Shown here: one piece after another, positions 11,054 through 22,439 of the stretch | Numbering within the stretch: position 1 is the first letter of the stretch | How the letters are laid out: every line of letters starts with the position of its first letter | Assembly: GCA_002389385.1 (NCBI GenBank) | Contig: DGOK01000015.1 | Coordinates: forward strand, 20,892 to 84,891 | Origin: Rhodospirillaceae bacterium UBA4468 | GTDB lineage: Bacteria > Pseudomonadota > Alphaproteobacteria > Rhodospirillales > Casp-alpha2 | DNA length: 64,000 bases | Direction: 5' to 3' | Notes under the pieces: generated by a model | Databases searched by the model: none | Seen by the model: the letters and a program-made list of their open reading frames with translations, nothing else | Told to the model about the DNA's origin: nothing | Translations under genes and position numbers: made by a program

Positions 11054-11073
11054 AACATTTGGAAACAAATGTT
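11054..11073. promoter_or_regulatory. Perfect inverted repeat upstream of lpxC, possible operator
   Basis: AACATTTG and CAAATGTT form an eight-base perfect inverted repeat spaced by GAAA, in an AT-rich stretch 85 bases before the lpxC start and after the ftsZ terminator. Its symmetry and place suit a dimeric regulator site, but no regulator is identified and it could be chance in AT-rich sequence. Confidence 0.3.
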
Positions 11074-11158
11074 GATTTGAGTGGCCATGGGGCAATTGCT
11101 ACACACATAGTCAACAAGTGCGTACACTTTGTAACGCGCGTTCAGGGGTACACTATAT

Positions 11159-12139
11159 ATGTTTGATCAAGCCGACAACGCGGGAAAGACAGAAGATCTT
11201 TCAAACGAAGCTGTTGTCTACCAGCGTACTTTAAAGTCGCCGATCACATGCGTAGGTGTTGGCCTCCACTCCGGTAATGAAATCACAATGGTACTGAACC
11301 CTGCGCCAGCAAATAGCGGTGTAGTGTTTGTTCGTACGGATGCATCAGTCGATCCTGCTATTATCCCAGCGCGCTGGGACAAAGTTGTTGATACGCGCCT
11401 TTGCTCGGTTCTTGGTAACGAAGATGGTGTTACGGTTGGAACTGTTGAGCATGTTATGGCCGCCCTCGCAGGATGCGGCGTTGATAACATTCAGATCACT
11501 ATTGATGGCGGCGAAGTGCCAATTATGGATGGCAGCTCCGAGCCGTTTGTTGCGCTGATCGAAAGCTCAGGTGTCGTTGATCAAAATGAACCACGCCGGG
11601 TTATTCGTGTGCTCAAGCGAATCGAAGTTGGATATGGCGCTGGTCATGTTGCAATTTCACCTGCGGACACGCAGATCATTGATTTCGAAATCGATTTTGA
11701 TAGCAACGTCGTTAAGCATCAGGAAATGAGCCTTAAGGTTGTTAATGGCGCGTTTCGTAAAGAATTATCCAAGGCGCGCACATTTGGCTTCTTGCATGAA
11801 GTCGAAGCCCTTTGGGAAGCTGGCCTTGCCAAGGGTGGATCACTGGATAACGCCATTGTCGTCAGCCATGACGGTGTCATGAACGAAGATGGTCTGCGGT
11901 TTGATGACGAATTCGTGCGTCACAAAGCGCTGGACGCGATTGGTGACCTTTATCTTGCTGGTGCAACGATCATTGGCCGCTTTGAGGGTGTTTGCTCAGG
12001 CCACGCTGCGAACAACAAATTACTGCACGCTTTATTTGCCGACAATGATGCCTGGGAATGGGATGTTCTTCGCGGTGATGCGGTGAGCACAGCCGTTGAC
12101 GGTGGTATCTATGCCGAACAGGCTGCTGTCGCAGGATAA
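11159..12139 (+). CDS. lpxC: UDP-3-O-acyl-N-acetylglucosamine deacetylase LpxC
   Basis: The zinc enzyme for the committed step of lipid A synthesis, confirming a Gram-negative outer membrane. The 326-residue protein has a 20-residue N-terminal extension before the usual QRTLKSPITCVGVGLHSG beginning. Zinc ligands are visible as His98 in GTVEHVMAAL, and His255 with Asp259 in RHKALDAIGD. The catalytic His282 is in CSGHAANNKLLH. An AGGGGT sequence precedes ATG 11159. It follows the division operon after a terminator, the common arrangement ftsZ-lpxC. Confidence 0.96.
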   Translation: MFDQADNAGKTEDLSNEAVVYQRTLKSPITCVGVGLHSGNEITMVLNPAPANSGVVFVRTDASVDPAIIPARWDKVVDTRLCSVLGNEDGVTVGTVEHVMAALAGCGVDNIQITIDGGEVPIMDGSSEPFVALIESSGVVDQNEPRRVIRVLKRIEVGYGAGHVAISPADTQIIDFEIDFDSNVVKHQEMSLKVVNGAFRKELSKARTFGFLHEVEALWEAGLAKGGSLDNAIVVSHDGVMNEDGLRFDDEFVRHKALDAIGDLYLAGATIIGRFEGVCSGHAANNKLLHALFADNDAWEWDVLRGDAVSTAVDGGIYAEQAAVAG

Positions 12140-12229
12140 TCGTTAAAAGCCGCTGTTTTGCAGGTTTTCTTCTTCCAGATAATTTTTATATTATGTCATG
12201 AGCGCTCTTGCGGATTTGCCGCTTGAACG

Positions 12230-12238
12230 TGGTATACT
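12230..12238 (+). promoter_or_regulatory. Possible extended -10 promoter element for bamD
   Basis: TGGTATACT has the form of an extended -10 hexamer (TGnTATAAT-like) and lies about 56 bases before the bamD start in the lpxC-bamD gap. The best -35 candidate (TTGCGG, 12208-12213) is at a long 19-base spacing, so this is only a suggestion. Confidence 0.25.
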
Positions 12239-12293
12239 TATAAATATGTTAAACCAGCGCTTCTTGATGACATAAGACGGGTACATTCTGGAA

Positions 12294-13097
12294 ATGACGA
12301 GAATTTCGAGATCACTTCGGCTAGCAGCAATCACTCTGATTATGGGTGTTGCGCTCAGTGCGTGTACCGTTAATGACGAACCAGAGTACGTCGAACGTCC
12401 TGTTTCAAGCATCTATAACGAAGCAATGGATCTGCTCCAGAATACGCAGTACCGTGATGCAGCACAGCAATTTGACGAAGTTGAACGCCAGCATCCTTAT
12501 TCTGTCTGGGCCACTAAAGCCCAATTAATGGCAGCGTATTCTTATTATCAAAGCAATCGGTATGATGATGCGATCATTGCGCTTGATCGCTTTACCCAAT
12601 TACACCCGGCCAACCGTGATGTGGCTTATGCTTATTATCTAAAGGCATTATCCTATTACGAACAGATATCTGATGTTGCGCGTGATCAAAAGATGACGGA
12701 CTTGGCCCTTCAGGCATTAAACGAGGTCGTTAAACGGTTCCCTGCCTCTGAATTTGCGCGAGATGCCAAGATTAAGATTGACCTGACATACGACCATCTC
12801 GCGGGTAAGGAGATGGAGATCGGGCGCTACTATCTGGATCAAAAGTATTACCTCGCAGCGATTAACCGCTTTCGGACGGTTGTTGAGAAGTTCGATACCA
12901 CAACGCACGTACCTGAGGCATTGCACCGCCTGACCGAAGCATACCTTGCTCTTGGTATCCAAACTGAAGCCCGTAAAACGGCATCAGTGCTTGGGCATAA
13001 CTTCCCAAATAGTGAATGGTATTCAGATTCGTTTTATCTCTTTGAAGGCAAGCCTGTCCAAGCAGAGGACGAAGAGCCTTGGTATAAAGTCTGGTGA
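12294..13097 (+). CDS. bamD: Outer membrane assembly lipoprotein BamD (ComL)
   Basis: BamD is the essential TPR lipoprotein of the BAM complex that inserts beta-barrel proteins. It has a type II signal peptide with lipobox LSAC (Cys24), then tandem TPR-like helices: YNEAMDLLQNTQYRDAAQQF, SYYQSNRYDDAIIALDRF, and the motif AYAYYLKALSYYEQI typical of ComL proteins. Length 267 is normal. In alphaproteobacteria bamD commonly sits between lpxC and recN, as here. Confidence 0.94.
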   Translation: MTRISRSLRLAAITLIMGVALSACTVNDEPEYVERPVSSIYNEAMDLLQNTQYRDAAQQFDEVERQHPYSVWATKAQLMAAYSYYQSNRYDDAIIALDRFTQLHPANRDVAYAYYLKALSYYEQISDVARDQKMTDLALQALNEVVKRFPASEFARDAKIKIDLTYDHLAGKEMEIGRYYLDQKYYLAAINRFRTVVEKFDTTTHVPEALHRLTEAYLALGIQTEARKTASVLGHNFPNSEWYSDSFYLFEGKPVQAEDEEPWYKVW

Positions 13098-13134
13098 CCC
13101 TGCTCGGTCTTAATGCACCGGAAGTGACACTGAC

Positions 13135-16964
<3,830 letters not shown>

Positions 16965-16979
16965 TGATTCTATGCAATA

Positions 16980-17018
16980 AGATTATCGGAACACGAGAAT
17001 AATGTGTTACAATAATCT
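16980..17018. promoter_or_regulatory. Two-step inverted repeat between ligA and the Xre regulator gene
   Basis: AGATTAT (16980-16986) pairs with ATAATCT (17012-17018), and inside it AACAC (16990-16994) pairs with GTGTT (17004-17008), separated by symmetric three-base internal loops. It lies 65 bases before the Xre-type gene. It could be an operator for that regulator acting on its own gene, or an RNA hairpin at the 3' end of ligA. There is no T-tract after it, so a terminator is unlikely. Confidence 0.35.
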
Positions 17019-17083
17019 GTCCATTCTGGTTTTTATGGAACTTTTGTGTGAGCTTGAATAATTTTTTCTAGGAGAACGTATCT

Positions 17084-17428
17084 ATGCCGCATCCAACTGA
17101 TGTACATGTCGGCCATCGTTTAAGAGAAGTCCGCATTATGCGTGGTCTGACACAAACTCAACTTGGCGAGCGCCTTGGAATTAGTTTCCAACAAGTTCAA
17201 AAATATGAGAAGGGAACCAATCGTATTGGCTCCAGCCGCCTTTGGGACATGTGTGGCATTCTTGATGTATCCGTGAGCTTCTTCTTTGAAGGATTGAGCG
17301 AAGATACGTCTGAAGACGAAAAGATTTCTCGCCGTGCATTACAGCTTGCGAAAGAGCTGGATCGTATTGCTGATGATGATGTGAAAACAAATTTCCTTCA
17401 TCTTCTTAAAGTCTATAATACAGGCTGA
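17084..17428 (+). CDS. Xre-family helix-turn-helix transcriptional regulator
   Basis: A 114-residue cytoplasmic DNA-binding protein. Residues 9-64 form a lambda-repressor-like HTH (VGHRLREVRIMRGLTQTQLG, then ISFQQVQKYEKGTNRIGSS), followed by a short acidic and helical tail probably for dimerisation. Proteins of this size and pattern are frequent in alphaproteobacteria, often in several copies; the target genes cannot be told from sequence. AGGAG lies about ten bases before ATG 17084. An inverted repeat upstream may be its own operator. Confidence 0.88.
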   Translation: MPHPTDVHVGHRLREVRIMRGLTQTQLGERLGISFQQVQKYEKGTNRIGSSRLWDMCGILDVSVSFFFEGLSEDTSEDEKISRRALQLAKELDRIADDDVKTNFLHLLKVYNTG

Positions 17429-17457
17429 TTTCAGCGCTGATTCCAACCGGGGGGGAT

Positions 17458-18393
17458 ATGGGATCAATTAGAACGCCTTATGCTATTGGACACCCTGAGC
17501 TCGCGGATCCGCGGGCTCAGGGTCGTTAGTGGGTCGATGATCGTGGTCGTTTTATCGAGCATGCAAAAATTGGCTTTAACCGCGATGCTCGTAGAACAGC
17601 TTTTCGTTTCATGGGCATGGTTGAGATCATTGCTGAGCGGACGGCATTGCGCGTTCGCTGGGATGTCGCATCAGCATCTAATGATGCAATTATTGCTGTA
17701 GGCCTTTTCTTGTCCACACGGCTCAAGTCCGTCCGTGTGACACTTGAATTCTATTGGGGTGCTTGGAACCTCGAGATACTCACTCAAAATTCAAATGCAT
17801 TATCACGTATGAGCGAGCTTGCATCGTTTCGTAAGGTTGAGCCTTTTAAAGGTATGAAGCGCGCGGTTCGACCCATTGAGAATATCCAAGAAGAAGGTGA
17901 TCTACTTAGGCATTCTTTCGAGCTTTGGGATCGTAACAAGTCTTGTTTTAATGCAAAATCGCCACGTAGCTTGGGGCAAATGGCACCCTATGCATTGTCG
18001 TTCCGCTCAAGAGAACAGGACGGGCAGTTAATATTTGAACATATTGGTGCGTATTCAGGCTCATCGCGAATATTTGGCCCAAACTGGGCGCGGAAAGCGG
18101 TTGGTCGTACCTGTGATCGATCACAATCAGACTACGAATTTGAAGACCGGGTATGTGATGCGTACCAAGATGTTTTGGAAAATGGTGCGCCTATGGTTGA
18201 TCATATTCGAGGCATCATACGACGAGATGGTGCAGATCCAATATGGGTGCCTTATCGCCGTCTTGTTGTGCCTACACGTAACCGTTTAGGCGCACCAATT
18301 GTTGTTTCAATTTGCGATATACGTCAGGACTTGGCGATACCGTTCATGACCGCAGAACAACTTTCCGAAGATCATCCAGATCGTTCCATATAA
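17458..18393 (+). pseudogene. PAS-domain-like sensor protein interrupted by an early in-frame TAG
   Basis: Frame 1 from ATG 17458, with a strong GGGGGG ribosome binding site directly upstream, reads 23 codons to a TAG at 17527-17529. It then stays open in the same frame to TGA or TAA-type termination at 18393. The downstream part resembles alphaproteobacterial PAS_5-like proteins: a region with YALSFRSREQDGQLIFEHIG, then GSSRIFGPNWARKAVGRTC, YEFEDRVCDAYQDVLENGAP and a final strand IWVPYRRLVVPTRNRLG. An internal start (ATG 17611 or 17617) could give a shortened protein. Without a homologue alignment I cannot exclude that the first 23 codons are a separate leader peptide, so pseudogene status is probable, not proven. 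Confidence 0.55.
17493..17522. repeat. 30-base near-perfect palindrome in the 5' end of the broken PAS gene
   Basis: CCCTGAGCTCGCGG and its near reverse complement form a 30-base palindrome with a single mismatched pair (G-U in RNA). It sits 64 bases after the Xre gene stop and inside codons 12-22 of the following reading frame, just before an in-frame TAG. It could end transcription of the regulator, although no T-tract follows, or be a binding site. Confidence 0.5.
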
Positions 18394-18664
18394 TCCACTC
18401 ATCTAATGTGCCGGACGACGGTACAGTCCAAATCATGCCATGGGCCTGCATATTTCGATAGCCATAGCGTGCACCAACTCCTTTTGTATATATGCCTGGT
18501 TGGGCCATGCCAAAAAGATAATCAGGTTCCCAGCGGTGCATTACCAGCGCCATGAGAAGTTTGGATAAGCTCAAGGGTAATCCTTGGGTACGATATTTGG
18601 GATTTAACCAAAGTTCTCCATGATAGCACACCTGCCCCGAAATAAAGTGTGTGGCTGCACGGCA
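18344..18664 (-). pseudogene. GNAT-like acetyltransferase C-terminal fragment
   Basis: The minus-strand frame reads coherent protein from about 18664 to a TGA at 18344: THFISGQVCYHGELWLNPKY, then LSKLLMALVMHRWEPDYLFG and GARYGYRNMQAHGMIW, looking like the core and tail of a GNAT-type fold (the run of basic and glycine residues around the acyl-CoA site, then a long helix). There is no credible start with a ribosome binding site; the GTG at 18631 lies inside the similarity. The frame is stopped upstream at 18680-18682. The 3' end overlaps the PAS gene end by 50 bases on the other strand. I call it a 5'-truncated remnant; the exact family is uncertain. Confidence 0.45.
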
Positions 18665-18935
18665 TGGACCAAAAGACCTTTACAGCAGGGATGATTTTAT
18701 GTCTGCGCTGCAAGATGTTGGGTTCGTTGAGACGCGTTCGATGGATTGGGGTGAGCATATGGCGATGCACTTTGCCAACCTGGCGCGCCGAATTGAAGAT
18801 AATTATGATGAACTGGTGTGTGATATCCCGGAAGAAACCATAGCGTATAATTTATCGTTGTGGCGGTTCGGTCAGGAACTCGCGTTACGTCAGGCGATTG
18901 GCTGGTCGTGCTTTATTGGACATAAGCCGGTTTAA
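18651..18935 (+). pseudogene. C-terminal fragment of a SAM-dependent methyltransferase
   Basis: The frame reads GPKDLYSRDDFMSALQDVGF followed by WGEHMAMHFANLARRIEDNY and ends RQAIGWSCFIGHKPV. This is the style of the last third of a small-molecule class I methyltransferase (a helix-strand with 'DLYS..DF...L...GF', then a long helix and the final strand). The SAM-binding glycine motif is absent because the 5' part is missing, and the first codon (GTG) has no ribosome binding site. It begins exactly where the minus-strand GNAT-like fragment begins, so a rearrangement breakpoint lies near 18650. Confidence 0.5.
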
Positions 18936-18952
18936 TCAGCAAGCAGCTTCGA

Positions 18953-20023
18953 CTAAGCGTCGTAACGACCGGTGAGCATATCACGTTCTTCAGGCCCGCC
19001 ATGTACTGACCACGTCACCGTATCAGCATGAATATGAAAAACGGCTGTTACCAGTGTGCAGCCATAATCATCTCCACCATCTCCTGGCCGACGCAGCACA
19101 CTCTCATCGCCTTCGTTCTCACCGCGATGGAAAAGGATAGCTTCGGGTGTGTGTGCATCTCCACCGTCGCTTAGATAGCCACCTACGGCATCCTGGCGGT
19201 AGGCAGAAGACGATGTGATGACCTGATCAAGTTCACTGAACGTATCATCAAGCAAGTGGTTCGCATGTGCTGTGGGCTCACTCAATGACTGAATAATAGT
19301 CTTGGATGCCGGGGCTTCAATCGACATGGGAGAAGCTTCACCGCGCATACCAATGGCGTGATGGAAACCTGATGCCCGGTCGTTACGACGTAGATGCTCG
19401 ATGGCACCAGGTATGCTCTCGCTCTCGAGAATTGCACGACAGATAAAGTGTCGCGGTATGCCGGGTTTAAGATCATCGGGCCGAACATTATTAATGGTCT
19501 GGACCAGTCCGGCTGCATTCACGCCAACACTATGGCCTGGCATCATACCGGGATATAAATAGCTTTCGAATGCGGGGCCATCGTCTGGGGTTGCGCGTAA
19601 CCAATACCGATGCGTCATAAAGTCGCCAGAGCCGTCTTCATTGTGCGCAATGATCGCAGGCTTTCCCGCATCAAAATCACCCGGAGCCATAATCGTTGTG
19701 CATCCGTCGGCAAGTGCATCAATACGGGCTTGGGCTGTGTCTGGTGGGAACCTTAGGTCGCCTCGGCAGTTCCAGAGGAATAAGGTTTGGGCGTCAATCT
19801 CAATCGCCTCTGCCATGGCTTCAAGTTCTACCATGTGATGAGGATACGCATGTCTGGCAGCATCATTAAGTGCTTTGAGATAGTCGGAACCTAAGAATAA
19901 CGTCGAGGTCTCACTAAACTCATGATTATTCAGCACGGCATTATGAATAGATGCAGCAACAGCTCGGCCAATGGTGTGACCTATATCTTTTGGTGAACCT
20001 TTAGCATCGATAACTGTAATCAT
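18953..20023 (-). CDS. C45-family Ntn-hydrolase (acyl-CoA:6-APA acyltransferase-like)
   Basis: A 356-residue protein of the peptidase C45 / penicillin acyltransferase group. Such enzymes mature by self-cleavage before a cysteine that then becomes the N-terminal nucleophile; here that residue is Cys108 in ADGCTTIMAP, followed by the family pattern PAIIAHNEDGSGDF. The N-terminal part (GSPKDIGHTIGRAV, then LEAMAEAI) fits the pro-segment. No signal peptide is seen, so it should be cytoplasmic. The natural substrate is unknown; the family hydrolyses or transfers small amides. It lies 11 bases after a secreted protein gene on the same strand, suggesting an operon. Its stop is TAG. Confidence 0.8.
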   Translation of the reverse strand: MITVIDAKGSPKDIGHTIGRAVAASIHNAVLNNHEFSETSTLFLGSDYLKALNDAARHAYPHHMVELEAMAEAIEIDAQTLFLWNCRGDLRFPPDTAQARIDALADGCTTIMAPGDFDAGKPAIIAHNEDGSGDFMTHRYWLRATPDDGPAFESYLYPGMMPGHSVGVNAAGLVQTINNVRPDDLKPGIPRHFICRAILESESIPGAIEHLRRNDRASGFHHAIGMRGEASPMSIEAPASKTIIQSLSEPTAHANHLLDDTFSELDQVITSSSAYRQDAVGGYLSDGGDAHTPEAILFHRGENEGDESVLRRPGDGGDDYGCTLVTAVFHIHADTVTWSVHGGPEERDMLTGRYDA

Positions 20024-20034
20024 AAGAATGTATC

Positions 20035-20991
20035 CTAGATGAAGCGTTCGATATACCGATGAAAGGCGCCGACACGACTTGGGTGCTGGCGGAATTCACG
20101 AAGGACAGGTCCGCACGTTTCACGCTTGCGCTTGGCTTGTGCCTTAGCGCTGATCGCCCTTGCCGTATCGAAAGCAGCGACCGCGGCTGTTGAGTCGCGA
20201 TCATTCGCTGTGACGTATGCGAACATGCGCCCGATCTTGGACGTTAGAGGCGTAATATTTTCACCGCATGCATCCGCTTTGCCCGTTAGCTGGCCGAGTG
20301 TCCGTGCGGCCTTTAAGGCATTCTTCTGGGGAACGATCGGTTTTGCTGAGGCTGGAATAGCCCGCATCGTCTTAAAGCGAGGGTGGGCATGGATAATTTC
20401 TGCTTCAGCCACATTGCACGCGGACTGAAGCGTATTGCAGACCGAGATGCGCGAGAAATAGACAAGCCACTGTTCGCCGGTTCTAGGCGAATTTATAGGG
20501 CTCGTCGGATCCGTCTTATTACCAATCCAGGAACGCTCCACGGTGTATGTATTATATTCACCAATATAGACTTTTGCGGTGACAAACATAGTGTCTGCTG
20601 TTTCCGAATTTGTCAGGCCATCGCACTGCGTCGTAAATGACGCCACAACACCAATCATCTTTGTTTCGCGGGTGATCTTTGTAACAGTCTTTTCGACGCA
20701 GGGTTTCGTTATTGCGACTGAAACTGCGCGGGCAAGTGCTGTTGCGGTGATGGTATCTTCTTTATATCTGCGGCTGATCGTAATTTGTTCCTTCACGCCA
20801 TTTTTATTTAGAAAACCGCGTTTCCAAACACGTCGTAAAGTATTATTCGCAGTTTTAGGTGTGCCACCTGACCAATTCGGTGGTGATGGCGCAATCAGGA
20901 CTTCCCCATTGAAGTTAGGGTCTGCAGCAACATTGCTTGTGGCAAGTGCGCTAGCAATAAGGGCTGCAACTGTGAGAAACTTAATATTCAT
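20035..20991 (-). CDS. Secreted protein of unknown function
   Basis: I do not recognise a family. The preferred ATG (20991) gives 318 residues starting with a signal peptide (MNIKFLTVAALIASALATSN, probable cleavage after VAA). A longer frame reaches 21078 but adds an implausible leader before the signal. The mature part has several cysteines (CVEKTVTK, TTQCDGL, VCNTLQSACNVAEAE, KADACGEN, RETCGP), so disulphides are likely in the periplasm. The C-terminal half is basic and helical (KAQAKRKRETCGPVLREFRQ). It probably forms an operon with the downstream C45 hydrolase. Stop codon TAG. Confidence 0.65.
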   Translation of the reverse strand: MNIKFLTVAALIASALATSNVAADPNFNGEVLIAPSPPNWSGGTPKTANNTLRRVWKRGFLNKNGVKEQITISRRYKEDTITATALARAVSVAITKPCVEKTVTKITRETKMIGVVASFTTQCDGLTNSETADTMFVTAKVYIGEYNTYTVERSWIGNKTDPTSPINSPRTGEQWLVYFSRISVCNTLQSACNVAEAEIIHAHPRFKTMRAIPASAKPIVPQKNALKAARTLGQLTGKADACGENITPLTSKIGRMFAYVTANDRDSTAAVAAFDTARAISAKAQAKRKRETCGPVLREFRQHPSRVGAFHRYIERFI

Positions 20992-21060
20992 CCCAAATTT
21001 ATACACGTGAAGCGGCGGATTGAGAAGGGGAGAAGAGCTTATAATCTTCAAAACATGCAT

Positions 21061-21088
21061 AAAAAAAGAGAGGCACATGGCCTCTCTT
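21061..21088 (-). terminator. Intrinsic terminator of the ATP synthase Fo operon
   Basis: Read on the minus strand: AAGAGAGGC, loop CATGT, GCCTCTCTT, continuing into a run of seven T. The nine-pair stem is perfect. It starts 27 bases after the atpF stop and before the secreted protein gene, so it ends the atpI-B-E-F'-F transcript. Confidence 0.92.
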
Positions 21089-21114
21089 AATTCTTAATAT
21101 CGTAAGAGCGTTGC

Positions 21115-21597
21115 TTAGTGCAGACGCTCGGGAAGCTGACCAATTGCATCATCGATAAGTGCATTAGACTTCTTTGCGTCCATGCTTGCTGTCAGGATGT
21201 CTTGCGTTGCTGCAATAGCGACGTCGACTGCACGTGCACGCACGCGGTCAATCGCTTGCTGCTCAGCAAGTGCAATTCGATCCATCGCGAGTTTTTCACG
21301 ACGCTCAAGGGCTGATTTGAGACGCTCACGACCTTCACGGTCCATGCGCTCAGTTTCTTGCTTAGCGTGTTGGATAATTGCTTCGGCTTCGCTCGCTGCA
21401 TCGCGCTGTTTGCGCTGATACTGTGCTAACAAATCCTGCGCTTCATTAAGAAGACGCTCAGCTTCATCCAGCTCGTCTTTTATCTTCTCTGCACGCTCAT
21501 CAAGCCCTTTGGTCGCCATCTTGGAGACCGGCTTGAAGATGGCGATAATAAAGACAGCTAACGCAATCGCTACCCAAAATGTTGGATCATGTAACAT
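21115..21597 (-). CDS. atpF: F-type ATP synthase subunit b
   Basis: Peripheral stalk subunit of the F1Fo ATP synthase. It has an N-terminal membrane segment (PTFWVAIALAVFIIAIFKPV) and a long charged helix (residues 30-160) with repeated KIKDELDEAERLLNEAQDLL pattern that forms the stator coiled coil. In alphaproteobacteria the Fo operon has two diverged b-type genes; this, the last one, is b and the preceding one b'. The 160-residue length is normal. It lies 11 bases after the b' gene. Confidence 0.93.
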   Translation of the reverse strand: MLHDPTFWVAIALAVFIIAIFKPVSKMATKGLDERAEKIKDELDEAERLLNEAQDLLAQYQRKQRDAASEAEAIIQHAKQETERMDREGRERLKSALERREKLAMDRIALAEQQAIDRVRARAVDVAIAATQDILTASMDAKKSNALIDDAIGQLPERLH

Positions 21598-21608
21598 CGC
21601 GTGCTCCC

Positions 21609-22100
21609 TTATGCTTTATCGCTGAGGACAGTGTCGACAGCTTTCGATATATTGTCACCCGCTGGTGCTTCTCCAGTGAGCCTCTGAACAGCCTCGGCTG
21701 CCACATCGATCGCAACATCACGAACGCTTTCCATTGCCTTATCAACTTCGGCTGCAATGGCTTTCTCGCTTTTGGCAAGTTTCGCATCCAACTTTTCGCC
21801 TAACTCAGCTTCTTCCTTCGCAGCTGCTTCATGCAGCTTCTCTTGGATCGCCTGAATATCGTTGTGTGCTTGCGCACCCGCGTCAGCCAAGGCCTTTTCG
21901 TAAGCAGCGAGCGTTGCCTCTGCTTCACGTTTCAGGTCTTCAGCCTTCTTCAGGTTGTCCTCAAGCCGCATTTGCCGAGTTTCTAAGGCATCTGAGATCT
22001 TTGGCACAGCAATTTTCCACATAATGAAGAACATTGCTGTAAACGTGATCGTCAGCCAAATCAGCTGCGGTGCGAACGTCGTAACATCTAACTGAGGCAT
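21609..22100 (-). CDS. atpG: F-type ATP synthase subunit b'
   Basis: Second peripheral stalk subunit, paired with b in a heterodimer as in other alphaproteobacteria, cyanobacteria and chloroplasts. It begins with PQLDVTTFAPQLIWLTITF, the typical b' start, followed by one membrane segment and KIAVPKISDALETRQMRLED, then a long coiled coil. Length 163. The symbol atpG is used for b' in several alphaproteobacterial annotations; atpF' or atpX are also used, and it must not be confused with the gamma subunit gene. Confidence 0.92.
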   Translation of the reverse strand: MPQLDVTTFAPQLIWLTITFTAMFFIMWKIAVPKISDALETRQMRLEDNLKKAEDLKREAEATLAAYEKALADAGAQAHNDIQAIQEKLHEAAAKEEAELGEKLDAKLAKSEKAIAAEVDKAMESVRDVAIDVAAEAVQRLTGEAPAGDNISKAVDTVLSDKA

Positions 22101-22156
22101 ATCACCCCCGCTTTAAGCGTTGGATTTCAAAGGGGACCAGGTGGCCCCTCCAGAAA

Positions 22157-22381
22157 TCAACCAAACAAAATTACAAGCGCGATAACCAGCGCGAAGAGCG
22201 CAATAGCTTCAACAAGTGCGAAGCCAAGCATCGTCATAGGGAAAACAGCGCCCTGAGCCGACGGGTTACGGCCAACGGCCTGAATGAATGAAGCAAAGAT
22301 GTTACCAATGCCGATACCAGAACCGATAACACCGATAACGGCGAGACCAGCACCAAGGAGCTTTGCAGCTTCTACTTCCAT
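22157..22381 (-). CDS. atpE: F-type ATP synthase subunit c
   Basis: The proton-carrying ring subunit. Its 74 residues form a hairpin of two membrane helices: a glycine-rich first helix (GAGLAVIGVIGSGIGIGNIF), the polar loop with conserved RNP (GRNPSAQG), and a second helix with the proton-binding carboxylate Glu58 (MLGFALVEAIALFALV). A glutamate at this place and no obvious sodium-binding set of polar residues point to protons as the coupling ion. Confidence 0.96.
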   Translation of the reverse strand: MEVEAAKLLGAGLAVIGVIGSGIGIGNIFASFIQAVGRNPSAQGAVFPMTMLGFALVEAIALFALVIALVILFG

Positions 22382-22439
22382 GAGAATATCCTTTCTAGGT
22401 TTAGATTAGCGTTTTAAGTAAATGATTATCCAACGGCCC

